From NCBI GenBank assembly GCA_002422605.1, contig DISW01000019.1:62001-126000 (forward strand): a DNA stretch of 64,000 bases, given 5' to 3'. Position 1 is the stretch's first letter. Each line of letters begins with the position of its first letter. This document shows, piece by piece, positions 1 through 7,679 of the stretch. The DNA comes from Bacteriovoracaceae bacterium UBA6200. Its GTDB lineage: Bacteria; Bdellovibrionota; Bacteriovoracia; Bacteriovoracales; Bacteriovoracaceae. Made by a program: the position numbers and the translations under genes. The notes under the pieces are model-generated. The model was not told the DNA's origin and ran no database searches. It was given only the letters and a program-made list of their open reading frames with translations.

Positions 1-271
1 CTTCACGGTGCTCTTGAAGTTTAGTCAGGAGTTTTTCATCAAGCTTTTTAATGAATTCGATTTGTCGATTGAGCTCTGTTTTTTTCTCTACAGAAACCTC
101 ATCCCAATTGATCTGTTCCGAGATTTTCTCAATCACATTGAACAATCTTTCACGATTGCCAGTGAAGTGATCAAAATCAATTTCTTCTGAGAAATCCCGG
201 GCCATCATAGTTTCAGTCATTACGATGGCCTTTAGAATAAATTCCTCGAAGAGGAGAATGAGTTTTTCCAT
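1..271 (-). CDS. Hypothetical protein downstream of fliS (partial, runs off the window)
   Basis: An open reading frame starts with ATG at 271 on the minus strand and stays open to the window edge, giving at least 90 residues. Its start overlaps the fliS stop as TAATG, so it is translationally coupled to fliS. The visible part is charged and predicted helical (start MEKLILLFEEF), with no signal peptide or membrane segment. Genes in this position often encode small flagellar chaperones of the FliT type. That role here is inferred from position and helical character only; I recognise no family motif. The C-terminus lies outside the window. Confidence 0.6.
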   Translation of the reverse strand, partial: MEKLILLFEEFILKAIVMTETMMARDFSEEIDFDHFTGNRERLFNVIEKISEQINWDEVSVEKKTELNRQIEFIKKLDEKLLTKLQEHRE

Positions 272-675
272 TAGGCACTCTTGTTGGTGTTTGGGTTGGC
301 CTGGGTCTTTAAGTTCTTAATGGCTTCAGTCCATCCATCATACAAGGTGTTTAAAACTTTAAGACAACCTTCGAGATGGGTCTTATCGATTTTAATATTC
401 GCCTGTGTGCTCGAATAAAGAAGATAGTCGTAGAGGGACGCCAGTTCTTTGGCAACATCACCACCGACTTCAAAGTCGAGACTGTTTGACAGTTCAACGA
501 CGATGTCTTGCATCTTGCCGATATATTCACCTTTTTTGGCGATGTTGTTTTGTTCAATTGCTTCAATGCCTTTTTTACAATTCTTGATTGCCGCTTGATA
601 AAGCATTAACAAGATTTGTTCTTTGCTGGCCGTTTCAACTGAAGTCTTTTTGTATGCACCTAAACCGTAGCTCAT
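271..675 (-). CDS. fliS: Flagellar export chaperone FliS
   Basis: This 134-residue protein matches the FliS family in length and in the N-terminal pattern: a Gly-x-x-x-Tyr-Lys segment (GLGAYKKTSVETAS) followed by the helix beginning EQILLMLYQAAI. FliS is a four-helix cytosolic chaperone that binds the C-terminus of flagellin and holds it unfolded for export. A strong Shine-Dalgarno (GGAGGAGGG) precedes the ATG. It lies 33 nt downstream of fliD in the same direction, the usual fliD-fliS order, and overlaps the next gene by TAATG. It is very probably co-transcribed with fliD. Confidence 0.95.
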   Translation of the reverse strand: MSYGLGAYKKTSVETASKEQILLMLYQAAIKNCKKGIEAIEQNNIAKKGEYIGKMQDIVVELSNSLDFEVGGDVAKELASLYDYLLYSSTQANIKIDKTHLEGCLKVLNTLYDGWTEAIKNLKTQANPNTNKSA

Positions 676-708
676 GGGATCCCTCCTCCAATATCGCTTA
701 TCATTTTA

Positions 709-2094
709 TCATAATTGCATTGCTCCCGGAGGAGCGGCAAAACCTGCAAGCCCTGCACCCTGACCACGAATTCGAGAGATGGTCTCTTCTAGTCGGGCAA
801 ATTTGGCCTTAAGGACTTCTTCTTTCTGCTGAATATGTCGTTGTCTGGTATTAATCTGGCGGTCAATCTGATTAATTTGGCTCTGTAGGCCGCCCTTACG
901 GGTAGTTAGAACACCGTTGGGTTGGTTAAGAAGAATTTTTGCAGTGTCATCTAAGATATCGATGAAGCCATTCGATTTTCCACCTTCTAAAGAATATTTA
1001 CCGGTTAACGTTTGTGAAACGGCTTTATAGTCTTTAGATAATGCTGCTTCGAATTTCGGCTGGTCGAATTTTAATAGACCATCTCGTTGGAAGGTAATCC
1101 CTAAATCCCCCATTCTCATAGGACCGGCATCCGTATTGATGCTGGTGAAAACGGCAGATCGAATACGGCTTTCAATAGTGGTTAGAGTTAAGTCACCACC
1201 AAGAGTCTGGGAAGTATCAGTTTTTTCATCAAGAGTATTTTGTTCTTTAATGAATTTCAAAACATTATTGATATTATCTACTAGACTGCTGATCTTGCCC
1301 CCGATCTTCTGAATATCTTCTGAGATTTCTAAATTTATCTCTTCACCTGGTTTTGCCTTCTTTAGATCAATTGTCACACCCGGTATAAGATCAGTTACCT
1401 TATTGGTAGGAACTTCAATTTCGAAACCATCAAGTTTTATTTTAGCATCCTGTGCAGGTCTTTCCTGGTCAAAGTAAATATCTACTTCACCGTCTACTAA
1501 GTAGAGGTAAGGGAATTCGACTTTGTTGTTGTCTCCAGTTTCAGACATGGAGAGCATGAGTCTCCATGGTTCGTCCGAATCCTTGCCGTCATTTACAACT
1601 GTGGCACGCATTCCAAGTTCACTGTCGCCGTTAATAAGCTTAGCAATCCCAGAAAGAGTGGCACTGCCTTCATCCACATAAATTTCTTTTTTGTCCCCAT
1701 TGGGAAGAACGGCTTTGATGTAGCCGACACCGACATAGGTTTTATCTTTATCCTCAACCCCATTACTGATGGTTGAAGATTTCTGGGCCAACTGAACGAC
1801 TTCAAGTTGATACTTACCTGGCTCAGCTATGTTCTTATCAGCATTTACTGCAATATTGGTGGCGTCACCGGTATTAATCGCGAGTTCTCGTAAGCTACGG
1901 GCGTTCTTGTTTTTTAAGACTTCGCCACGCATATTCTCGATGAGACTGGTGAGCTGTTGAACGAGAGCTTTTTTATTTTCGATTTTGCCTTTTCGGGCTT
2001 CCATTTGATTAATAGGAATTTTTTCAGCTTCAACGATTTGCTGAACGATGTCTTTGGGGAGACCAGAATTAATGGAACCGAATGAGATCCCCAA
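709..2094 (-). CDS. fliD: Flagellar hook-associated protein 2 (filament cap) FliD
   Basis: FliD caps the growing flagellar filament and helps flagellin fold at the tip. The 461-residue product has the FliD N-terminal domain (about 8-110, with a predicted coiled coil and the segment GKYQLEVVQLAQ). It also has a C-terminal FliD domain (about 215-440) with a long terminal coiled coil (around INQIDRQINTRQRHIQQKEE). There is no signal peptide, as expected for a flagellar-export substrate. The start is TTG at 2094, six bases after GGAGG; the nearby ATG further upstream is in another frame. Its 5' leader can form a small hairpin (2132-2152). It is first in the fliD-fliS run. Confidence 0.93.
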   Translation of the reverse strand: MGISFGSINSGLPKDIVQQIVEAEKIPINQMEARKGKIENKKALVQQLTSLIENMRGEVLKNKNARSLRELAINTGDATNIAVNADKNIAEPGKYQLEVVQLAQKSSTISNGVEDKDKTYVGVGYIKAVLPNGDKKEIYVDEGSATLSGIAKLINGDSELGMRATVVNDGKDSDEPWRLMLSMSETGDNNKVEFPYLYLVDGEVDIYFDQERPAQDAKIKLDGFEIEVPTNKVTDLIPGVTIDLKKAKPGEEINLEISEDIQKIGGKISSLVDNINNVLKFIKEQNTLDEKTDTSQTLGGDLTLTTIESRIRSAVFTSINTDAGPMRMGDLGITFQRDGLLKFDQPKFEAALSKDYKAVSQTLTGKYSLEGGKSNGFIDILDDTAKILLNQPNGVLTTRKGGLQSQINQIDRQINTRQRHIQQKEEVLKAKFARLEETISRIRGQGAGLAGFAAPPGAMQL

Positions 2095-2131
2095 ATCTTT
2101 CCTCCATGAAAGTTAATGGACGATTGGAGTC

Positions 2132-2152
2132 GGGTTTACTTCTTGTGAACCC
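2132..2152 (-). promoter_or_regulatory. Small stem-loop in the fliD leader
   Basis: The arms GGGTTTAC and GTGAACCC (plus-strand reading) are complementary with one wobble pair around a 5-base loop. It sits about 40 nt upstream of the fliD TTG. It could be a DNA operator or an RNA hairpin; nothing in the sequence decides between them. I found no clear sigma-28 promoter here. Confidence 0.35.
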
Positions 2153-2224
2153 AATATAAGATTAGCATGGGACATTGTTGTCGCAAGTGGGAAGAAAGTG
2201 AGCTACCATGAATGCTTGGAAAGA

Positions 2225-2263
2225 GAAAAAGAGAGAAGGTGAACAACTCCTTCTCTCTTTTTC
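2225..2263. repeat. Perfect 15-bp inverted repeat between divergent fliD and the 2322 gene
   Basis: Arms 2225-2239 and 2249-2263 are perfectly complementary around a 9-base loop. One arm is purine-rich (GAAAAAGAGAGAAGG) and the other pyrimidine-rich. It looks like a rho-independent hairpin because the stem ends in A and T runs, but it lies between two divergently transcribed genes where no transcript needs terminating. It could insulate the two promoters or terminate antisense or leader transcripts. Confidence 0.5.
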
Positions 2264-2321
2264 GAATCTAGTCTAGGGTCTGGAGTCTTTTGATATAACT
2301 CCACTATTCTGATCGGATATT

Positions 2322-3863
2322 ATGGAAAAAGCTTTAGTAAAAAACTCAAATATTGTCTGGGCTAAGTCGAAATTCTTTTTAAATCGACTGCTTATCTACT
2401 TCTCTTTTTTACTTTTACCCGTTTGGGTCCATAAACTACTGGAAATTAATCTCTTCACCCAATCTCTTCTGATGTTGGCCTATCTGCTTTTCATGGCCGG
2501 CCAATGGTATTTATTAGGCAAAGAGATTGATCACCGCTTAAAAATATATTTCCGAGCCAATTCCAGTATTGACCGCGTTCTTTACAGGGTGATTATCGGT
2601 AATGCCACCATGGTATTAGTCTTTAACATCATGTCTTTTATTCCAGAGAGTATCGTCAGGCATTTTTTCTGGGGATTCTTTGTTGTTCTAGGACTGTTCT
2701 ATTCCTGGCCTACGCGTGGGAAGATTATTGAAGAATCAGTTTCAACCCAGTTCACCGAGTATAAATATCTCGATTCTTTTGAGAAAACTGTTTTGTTCCT
2801 AATCTTAGCGATGTTTCTAGCCAGTATGCCGAGCTTTCCTTTTCTAAATAATCTGGAAACTCTGAAATTGATCGTTGATCCAGAAGAGAAAATGCACGGA
2901 CAACTCTGGAATTATTTTCAGATGAACTTCTTCCCCTTTAAGAGATTTCCCCACCTGGTAAATCTTGGCTGGAATATGCATTTTTATTTCGTGAGCTTTG
3001 GTCTCTACCTTCTGGCCTTCTATGGAATTATGCGGTTTTTTCTTTCGCGCAGGCTTTCGATGCTCGGGTTATTTGCGCTTGTTTCTACCTGGTCTTTTTC
3101 GTTGTACTTGAAAAAAGATCCTTATTTGTCAGTTTCGACATGCTTCTCAGTTCTCTGGGTATGGTCAATTCTTTGGTGTATCAAAAGCTCCACCTACCGT
3201 TCAGGATTAATGTTCGGACTACTTTGTTACACTGGTGTCATCTTAAATTACAATTTTGCAGTTTTGTTTCCGGTGGGATTAGGACTTCTATATTTTTCTT
3301 TTCTAAATGAAAATACGGCCTGGTATCGAGGGCAATTTGTAAAATACACTTCTCTGGGTTTATTTTTAATTCTTATTACTCTGATCACCCATGTTGACTT
3401 GCGCTTTTTCGAAGACACTTTGACTTTAAAACAATTCTCTACTTATTTATCGGTTGTGATTCAGCGTAAGGCTTTTTACGCCTTGTCGGTTTTTGGTCTC
3501 ATCAGCATGCTGATTATGGTGTTTAAGCCACAGAGAAAAACGCTTTTTGCCCTGACATTGGATATGCGCCGCTTGCGAGAATTGTCAGTCCTCATTCTTT
3601 GCTTATTGTTCCTGGCCTTTGCTGTCGAAAAAGATCTTGCCCATAGTTTTGGACTTCTTTGGTTCATTGTTTTCTTATCAGTTTTACCGCTTGAATGGAT
3701 TTTTCAATCCATCTCTCGCCTTCGTTCTCGGCGTAATTTCATTTACGTTATTTATGTTTTGGTCTGTCTTCTGGATTCTCACTTCGAAGGTAGGATCCGG
3801 ATTCTTTACAATTTTTACCAGTCCCCGCCTGATATAGTTGATCTAATTAATCGTGAGAAATAG
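2322..3863 (+). CDS. Polytopic membrane protein of unknown function
   Basis: This 513-residue protein has roughly a dozen hydrophobic segments (for example about 22-41, 46-66, 155-175, 222-245, 340-360 and 425-440) and a short polar C-terminus. One longer hydrophilic stretch (about residues 185-215) lies between membrane segments. I recognise no family motif. The many-helix layout with one larger loop loosely recalls GT-C type glycosyltransferases or O-antigen ligase-like proteins, which is only a guess. It stands alone, transcribed away from fliD. The ribosome-binding site (GGAT) is weak. Confidence 0.75.
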   Translation: MEKALVKNSNIVWAKSKFFLNRLLIYFSFLLLPVWVHKLLEINLFTQSLLMLAYLLFMAGQWYLLGKEIDHRLKIYFRANSSIDRVLYRVIIGNATMVLVFNIMSFIPESIVRHFFWGFFVVLGLFYSWPTRGKIIEESVSTQFTEYKYLDSFEKTVLFLILAMFLASMPSFPFLNNLETLKLIVDPEEKMHGQLWNYFQMNFFPFKRFPHLVNLGWNMHFYFVSFGLYLLAFYGIMRFFLSRRLSMLGLFALVSTWSFSLYLKKDPYLSVSTCFSVLWVWSILWCIKSSTYRSGLMFGLLCYTGVILNYNFAVLFPVGLGLLYFSFLNENTAWYRGQFVKYTSLGLFLILITLITHVDLRFFEDTLTLKQFSTYLSVVIQRKAFYALSVFGLISMLIMVFKPQRKTLFALTLDMRRLRELSVLILCLLFLAFAVEKDLAHSFGLLWFIVFLSVLPLEWIFQSISRLRSRRNFIYVIYVLVCLLDSHFEGRIRILYNFYQSPPDIVDLINREK

Positions 3864-3902
3864 GTTAAGATCTTAGATTTACTTACTTTTTACATATTTA
3901 TT

Positions 3903-3932
3903 TTGCACCGTATGAGGGGGGCTTGCTACACT
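3903..3932 (+). promoter_or_regulatory. Putative sigma-70 promoter for the 77-aa gene
   Basis: TTGCAC (3903-3908) and TACACT (3927-3932) are separated by 18 bases. Transcription would start about 45 nt before the start codon of the small gene at 3986. Four of six bases match the consensus at each box, so this is plausible but unproven. Confidence 0.45.
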
Positions 3933-3985
3933 ATTATTAATACCGAGAAGAGAATGACTCTCTTCATCGCGATCAAGGAGGACTT

Positions 3986-4219
3986 TTGTACAAGGCACCC
4001 TTAACCGCTACTGTGTTCAAAGACTTTTCATCTTGCTACTCCCATTTCTCTCCCTCGTATTCTCATTCTGACCAACCATTCGTTTATGTAGACCAAGAAG
4101 GAGTAAAACTGGTGACTGACGTTGTTTCAGAACAAAACTCATCGGCGGACGGCATCTTCGCTCTCTCCATAGCAGAAGATGGTTGGGTAGAAATGCTCGC
4201 AATGTACGAAGCAAGTTGA
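3986..4219 (+). CDS. Small soluble protein of unknown function (77 aa)
   Basis: A TTG at 3986 lies four bases after a near-perfect Shine-Dalgarno (AAGGAGG), opening a 77-codon frame. The frame sits between its own candidate promoter (3903-3932) and a strong terminator (4269-4298), so it looks like an independent small gene. The product is acidic overall and rich in Ser, Tyr and Phe near the N-terminus (SSCYSHFSPSYSHSDQPF), then ends in a helix-like segment (GWVEMLAMYEAS). It has no signal peptide or membrane segment. I do not recognise it. The minus-strand frame over the same bases lacks comparable signals. Confidence 0.6.
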   Translation: MYKAPLTATVFKDFSSCYSHFSPSYSHSDQPFVYVDQEGVKLVTDVVSEQNSSADGIFALSIAEDGWVEMLAMYEAS

Positions 4220-4268
4220 AAATTTTTGGGGAAAACTGAATCGGTCAACTATTTTTTAAAGTAATGAT

Positions 4269-4298
4269 AAAAAGGGGAATCTTCGGATTCCCTTTTTT
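4269..4298. terminator. Rho-independent terminator, bidirectional in form
   Basis: GGGAATC, loop TTCG, GATTCCC, flanked by an A run on the left and six T on the right. It ends the transcript of the 77-aa gene on the plus strand. The UUCG tetraloop makes the hairpin especially stable. Confidence 0.88.
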
Positions 4299-4390
4299 AT
4301 CTAACTAAAATCACTATATTTTAGATGTTGTAGGATATATCTTCTGGGATGAAGGAAACAAAAAAGATTGTGGAAAACTAGGGCGTTTTT

Positions 4391-5125
4391 GTGGATAAAA
4401 AACAATTGTTGAGTAATTCTTTGGCCAAAATTATGTTTGGCCATCTCTCTGAGATTAGGGCTTTAGTGGAGCATTTCCCTCAGGCACACATGACATTGAA
4501 GCCAGATGGTACTCCTGTTACAGAGCTGGACCTGAAACTATCAGAACTTGTGGAAGGTATTGTGGATAACTCCTATCCACAACATATTTTTTATTCGGAA
4601 GAGAAGTATAAAGTATGGGATTTCCCCATGGCGGTTTTAGATCCGTTGGATGGAACCCGAGAATATATTGAAGGCCGGAATGAATGGGCGATCTCTCTGG
4701 CGCTTTTTAATACCACTCATTTTGAAGGAGAAGGTTGGATTTATAATCCCTTAAAGAATGAATGTTTTACTGAAGCTGGCCCAATCCCTTTTGCTCCTAA
4801 AGAAGCCTATCGAGGAGAAGTTTCCCGTTCTGAGTGGAAAAAAGGTCTTTTTACTAACAGGTCTACTTCAAAGTTTGCTCTATCACCCGTAGGAAGTATT
4901 GCCTACAAGCTTGCCCGGTTATCAAATGCTCAGTCCGATTTTGTGGTGAGTTTGCGACCTAAAAATATCTGGGATATCGCAGCCGGCACTGTACTGTGCC
5001 AGCAAGCAGGTTTTAAATTTTATTCACAAGGAAAAGAGGTTACTTCGGTGATGCCGATTTACGAGCCACCTTTGATTTGGTGCCCGGAGGAACTTTATCC
5101 TGAGCTTTCCCGGCTTTTCCCTTAG
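4391..5125 (+). CDS. cysQ: Inositol-monophosphatase family protein, CysQ-like 3'(2'),5'-bisphosphate nucleotidase
   Basis: The 244-residue product carries the signatures of the lithium-sensitive metal-dependent phosphatase family. These are a glutamate pair after the first strand (YSEE, about 69-71), the metal motif DPLDGT at 84-89 followed by REYIEG as in CysQ, and the C-terminal WDIAAG at 194-199 that supplies the last metal-binding Asp. CysQ converts 3'-phosphoadenosine 5'-phosphate to AMP during sulfate assimilation; I infer that substrate from the motif following DPLDGT. Inositol phosphate is an alternative. The start is GTG at 4391 with a weak ribosome-binding site. Its last 86 bases overlap the 3' end of convergent nth. 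Confidence 0.85.
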   Translation: MDKKQLLSNSLAKIMFGHLSEIRALVEHFPQAHMTLKPDGTPVTELDLKLSELVEGIVDNSYPQHIFYSEEKYKVWDFPMAVLDPLDGTREYIEGRNEWAISLALFNTTHFEGEGWIYNPLKNECFTEAGPIPFAPKEAYRGEVSRSEWKKGLFTNRSTSKFALSPVGSIAYKLARLSNAQSDFVVSLRPKNIWDIAAGTVLCQQAGFKFYSQGKEVTSVMPIYEPPLIWCPEELYPELSRLFP

Positions 5126-5747
5126 TGCTACTGCAAACATCTTTGAGGTTACAGAGGTCGCATTGAGGACGTCTGGCGATGCAGGTTCTTCGTCCCAGAA
5201 AAATAAGAAGGTGGGATAAATCTGTCCAGGTTTCATTGGGGAAGAGCTTCATAAGATCCAACTCAACCTTCACTGGATCAGTTTCCTTAGTGAGGCCCAA
5301 TAGGTAAGCCGTGCGCTTAACATGGGTATCAACAACTATCCCGGTATTAATATTGAAAGCATTACCCAGAACCACGTTGGCGGTCTTTCTTCCCACCCCC
5401 GGAAGTTCACTTAACTCTTCAACCGTACATGGGATTTCACCTTGATGATCGTTTACCAACATTTGGGCGCAGCCTATTAAACTCTTACTTTTATTTCGGA
5501 AGAAATTTATCGATTTAATAAGCTCCTCCACATCTTCCAGTTTGGCCTTCGCTAATTTTTGGGGAGTAGGATACTTTTTAAAAAGGGCCGGAGTCACTAT
5601 ATTGACCCGGGCATCTGTACATTGAGCAGAAAGAATCGTGGCCAGTAAAAGCTCAAAGGGATTGGAATGATCAAGCTCACAATGGGCATCAGGATGTATT
5701 TTTTTTAGTCTTTCGAAGACAACTTGGGCCAATTCAATTTTTTTCAT
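5040..5747 (-). CDS. nth: Endonuclease III, DNA glycosylase/AP lyase
   Basis: Endonuclease III removes oxidised pyrimidines and cleaves the resulting abasic site in base-excision repair. The 235-residue protein has the helix-hairpin-helix LPGVGRKTAN (catalytic Lys121), the catalytic Asp140 in VVDTHVKR, and the 4Fe-4S loop with Cys189, Cys196, Cys199 and Cys205 (spacing 6-2-5). After the last cysteine comes a 30-residue Lys/Ser/Pro-rich tail that typical Nth proteins lack. The bases encoding residues 208-235 are exactly those overlapping the convergent cysQ gene. Confidence 0.96.
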   Translation of the reverse strand: MKKIELAQVVFERLKKIHPDAHCELDHSNPFELLLATILSAQCTDARVNIVTPALFKKYPTPQKLAKAKLEDVEELIKSINFFRNKSKSLIGCAQMLVNDHQGEIPCTVEELSELPGVGRKTANVVLGNAFNINTGIVVDTHVKRTAYLLGLTKETDPVKVELDLMKLFPNETWTDLSHLLIFLGRRTCIARRPQCDLCNLKDVCSSTKGKAGKAQDKVPPGTKSKVARKSASPK

Positions 5748-5800
5748 GAGGAGATCTTAGCAAAATTGGCCTATTTCATCAAAGATTGCTAATTAAGGGC

Positions 5801-6397
5801 ATGAGTAATTTCAAAGTAAAAGACCACTATTTTAATAAGGCTAAGAACGATAACTTCCTCGCTCGCAGTGTTTATAAGCTTGAGGAAATCGATGAGAAGT
5901 ACAAGATTCTCAAGCCAGGTATGCAAGTTGTAGACTTTGGTTATCACCCTGGATCTTGGATACAATACACCAGCAAAGTTATTGGTGATGAAGGTTTAGT
6001 GGTTGGAATTGACATTCGTCCTTTGAATAAGACTTTATCGGCCATTAAAAATGTCAGGGTTTATGAAAAAGACATCTTTGATATCAACGATCTCACACAG
6101 TTGGGAGTTGAAGGCCAGTTCGATGCAGTTTTGTCTGACATGGCGCCAAACACCACTGGAATTAAATCTCTGGATCAAGATCGCAGTCTTAACTTAGTAG
6201 AATCAGTCTTCGGTCTACTCCCTAAGTTCCTCCGACCAGGTGGAAACTTCGTCATTAAGGTGTTTGATTCACAACATGCTCAGAATTTTCTGAAGGATCA
6301 GAAGAACCTGTTCAAAGAGTTCCATTATTTAAAACCGAAATCTACCAGAAGTATCAGCAAAGAATTTTTTGTCATTGGAAAGAACTTTAAGGCATAA
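5801..6397 (+). CDS. rlmE: 23S rRNA 2'-O-ribose methyltransferase RlmE/FtsJ
   Basis: RlmE methylates the 2'-O of U2552 in the 50S A loop. The 198-residue product has the family's K-D-K-E tetrad: Lys in ARSVYKL, Asp in LSDMAP, Lys in FVIKVF and Glu in SKEFFVI. SAM-binding motif I reads DFGYHPGSW, where most RlmE proteins have DLGAAPGGW; the essential Gly and Pro-Gly positions are kept. I chose the ATG at 5801; an in-frame TTG at 5786 would add five residues but has no ribosome-binding site. It is followed after 7 nt by a penicillin-binding protein gene. Confidence 0.92.
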   Translation: MSNFKVKDHYFNKAKNDNFLARSVYKLEEIDEKYKILKPGMQVVDFGYHPGSWIQYTSKVIGDEGLVVGIDIRPLNKTLSAIKNVRVYEKDIFDINDLTQLGVEGQFDAVLSDMAPNTTGIKSLDQDRSLNLVESVFGLLPKFLRPGGNFVIKVFDSQHAQNFLKDQKNLFKEFHYLKPKSTRSISKEFFVIGKNFKA

Positions 6398-6404
6398 TGC
6401 TTTC

Positions 6405-7667
6405 ATGGTTTTTAAGGATTTAAACCGCAAAGGAAACTTTGCTCTTCTTGGCATACTCGTTGTTGTCGCATTGGCAACTTTTCCTGCGTGGGGAAATCTC
6501 AATTTTATCAAAGATAATACCCTCTTTAGTGCAAGTGAAACCACCACTCCTATTGCTGAAAAAGAATCTGAAGATTTTCAGAAAATACTTTCTAATCATC
6601 AAGATTGGAATGATCAAATTGATTATGACAGTTCAAGATACAACGTTAATTACACTTTCAATGAAGAACTCGAAGATTTTATTAAGAAACAGCTTTCACT
6701 TTATCGGCCTGATTATACGTCAGTGGTTGTTATAGATAATGAAACAGGTCATGTTCTTGCAGCCGTGGATTATGCCCGGAAGAAAAAGGTTTTTGGAAGA
6801 GATCTGGCCTTTACTAATACTCATCCAGCAGCCAGCATCTTTAAAGTGATTACAGCAGCAGATCTTCTGGAAAATACTCATGTCCGGACAGATTCTGAGT
6901 TTCACTTTACCGGTCGCTCAACCACTCTCTATAAGCATCAGCTAACTCAGCCTAATGGTCGCCATCGTTGGATCCGAACAATCAACTTCAAAAAAGCTTT
7001 TGCTGCCTCTAATAATGTCATCTTCGGTCGTGCCGCCATTGAGAACCTTACACCTGCAGGTCTCAAGAAGATGTCTGAGAAATTTGGATTCAATAAAAAG
7101 TTAGTTGAAGGTGTTAACCTTGCTCCTTCAGTTTTTAATCTTGCTAAAGATCAATATAATCTGGCCGAATATTCATCTGGTCTTAATCGCCAAACATTAA
7201 TGAGTCCGGTTCATGGGGCCGTCATAGGCTCGATCATCGCCAATGGTGGCATTCTTCGCTACCCGGTCGTTATTAAGTCTCTTGAAGGACATGAGGATCA
7301 AAAAGTTATTTATCCGCCTTTAAAGAAAGATGAAGTCGTTCTCACTCCTCATACTGCCGCAGAGATGAAAGAACTTTTTGCTGCAACCATTAAGAGTGGC
7401 ACTGCCCGCTCTTCCTTTCGTAGGAGCAAGTATTTATTGGAAAAACTTGAAATTGGCGGTAAAACAGGAAGCCTGACTGGTGGAGAGCCATTCGGTAAAA
7501 GAGACTGGTTTGTCAGTTACGCAAAATCTGTTGAAGATAAGAGCGATAAAGGTATTTCCATCAGTGTAATGATCGTTAACCAGAAAAAGTGGTACATAAA
7601 GTCACCTTTGCTGGCAAAAAACATCATGGAATATTATTACTCGCATCTTTACCCTCAAAAAAAATAA
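6405..7667 (+). CDS. Penicillin-binding protein, transpeptidase domain only
   Basis: The 420-residue protein has one N-terminal membrane anchor (about 12-30) and a penicillin-binding transpeptidase domain. The domain carries SxxK (SIFK, 144-147), SxN (SNN, 202-204) and KTG (353-355). Such enzymes cross-link peptidoglycan in the periplasm. Only about 140 residues precede the active serine, so there is no room for the dimerisation domain of FtsI/PBP2 or for a glycosyltransferase domain. It is a reduced class B-like enzyme. The ATG at 6405 is preferred over an in-frame TTG at 6369 that lies inside rlmE. lepB follows after 12 nt. Confidence 0.88.
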   Translation: MVFKDLNRKGNFALLGILVVVALATFPAWGNLNFIKDNTLFSASETTTPIAEKESEDFQKILSNHQDWNDQIDYDSSRYNVNYTFNEELEDFIKKQLSLYRPDYTSVVVIDNETGHVLAAVDYARKKKVFGRDLAFTNTHPAASIFKVITAADLLENTHVRTDSEFHFTGRSTTLYKHQLTQPNGRHRWIRTINFKKAFAASNNVIFGRAAIENLTPAGLKKMSEKFGFNKKLVEGVNLAPSVFNLAKDQYNLAEYSSGLNRQTLMSPVHGAVIGSIIANGGILRYPVVIKSLEGHEDQKVIYPPLKKDEVVLTPHTAAEMKELFAATIKSGTARSSFRRSKYLLEKLEIGGKTGSLTGGEPFGKRDWFVSYAKSVEDKSDKGISISVMIVNQKKWYIKSPLLAKNIMEYYYSHLYPQKK

Positions 7668-7679
7668 AAGGTAGATAAC

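Noticed and set aside
8..190. A 60-codon plus-strand frame at the left edge.
   Set aside because: The minus-strand frame coupled to fliS covers the same bases and fits the operon.
2208..2276. A 22-codon frame upstream of the 2322 gene (starts MNAWKEKKREG).
   Set aside because: It has no clear ribosome-binding site, and its codons are mostly the inverted repeat itself; kept only as a note in the hairpin finding.
5786..5800. A TTG start giving five more residues to RlmE.
   Set aside because: It lacks a ribosome-binding site, and the extra residues are not typical of RlmE.
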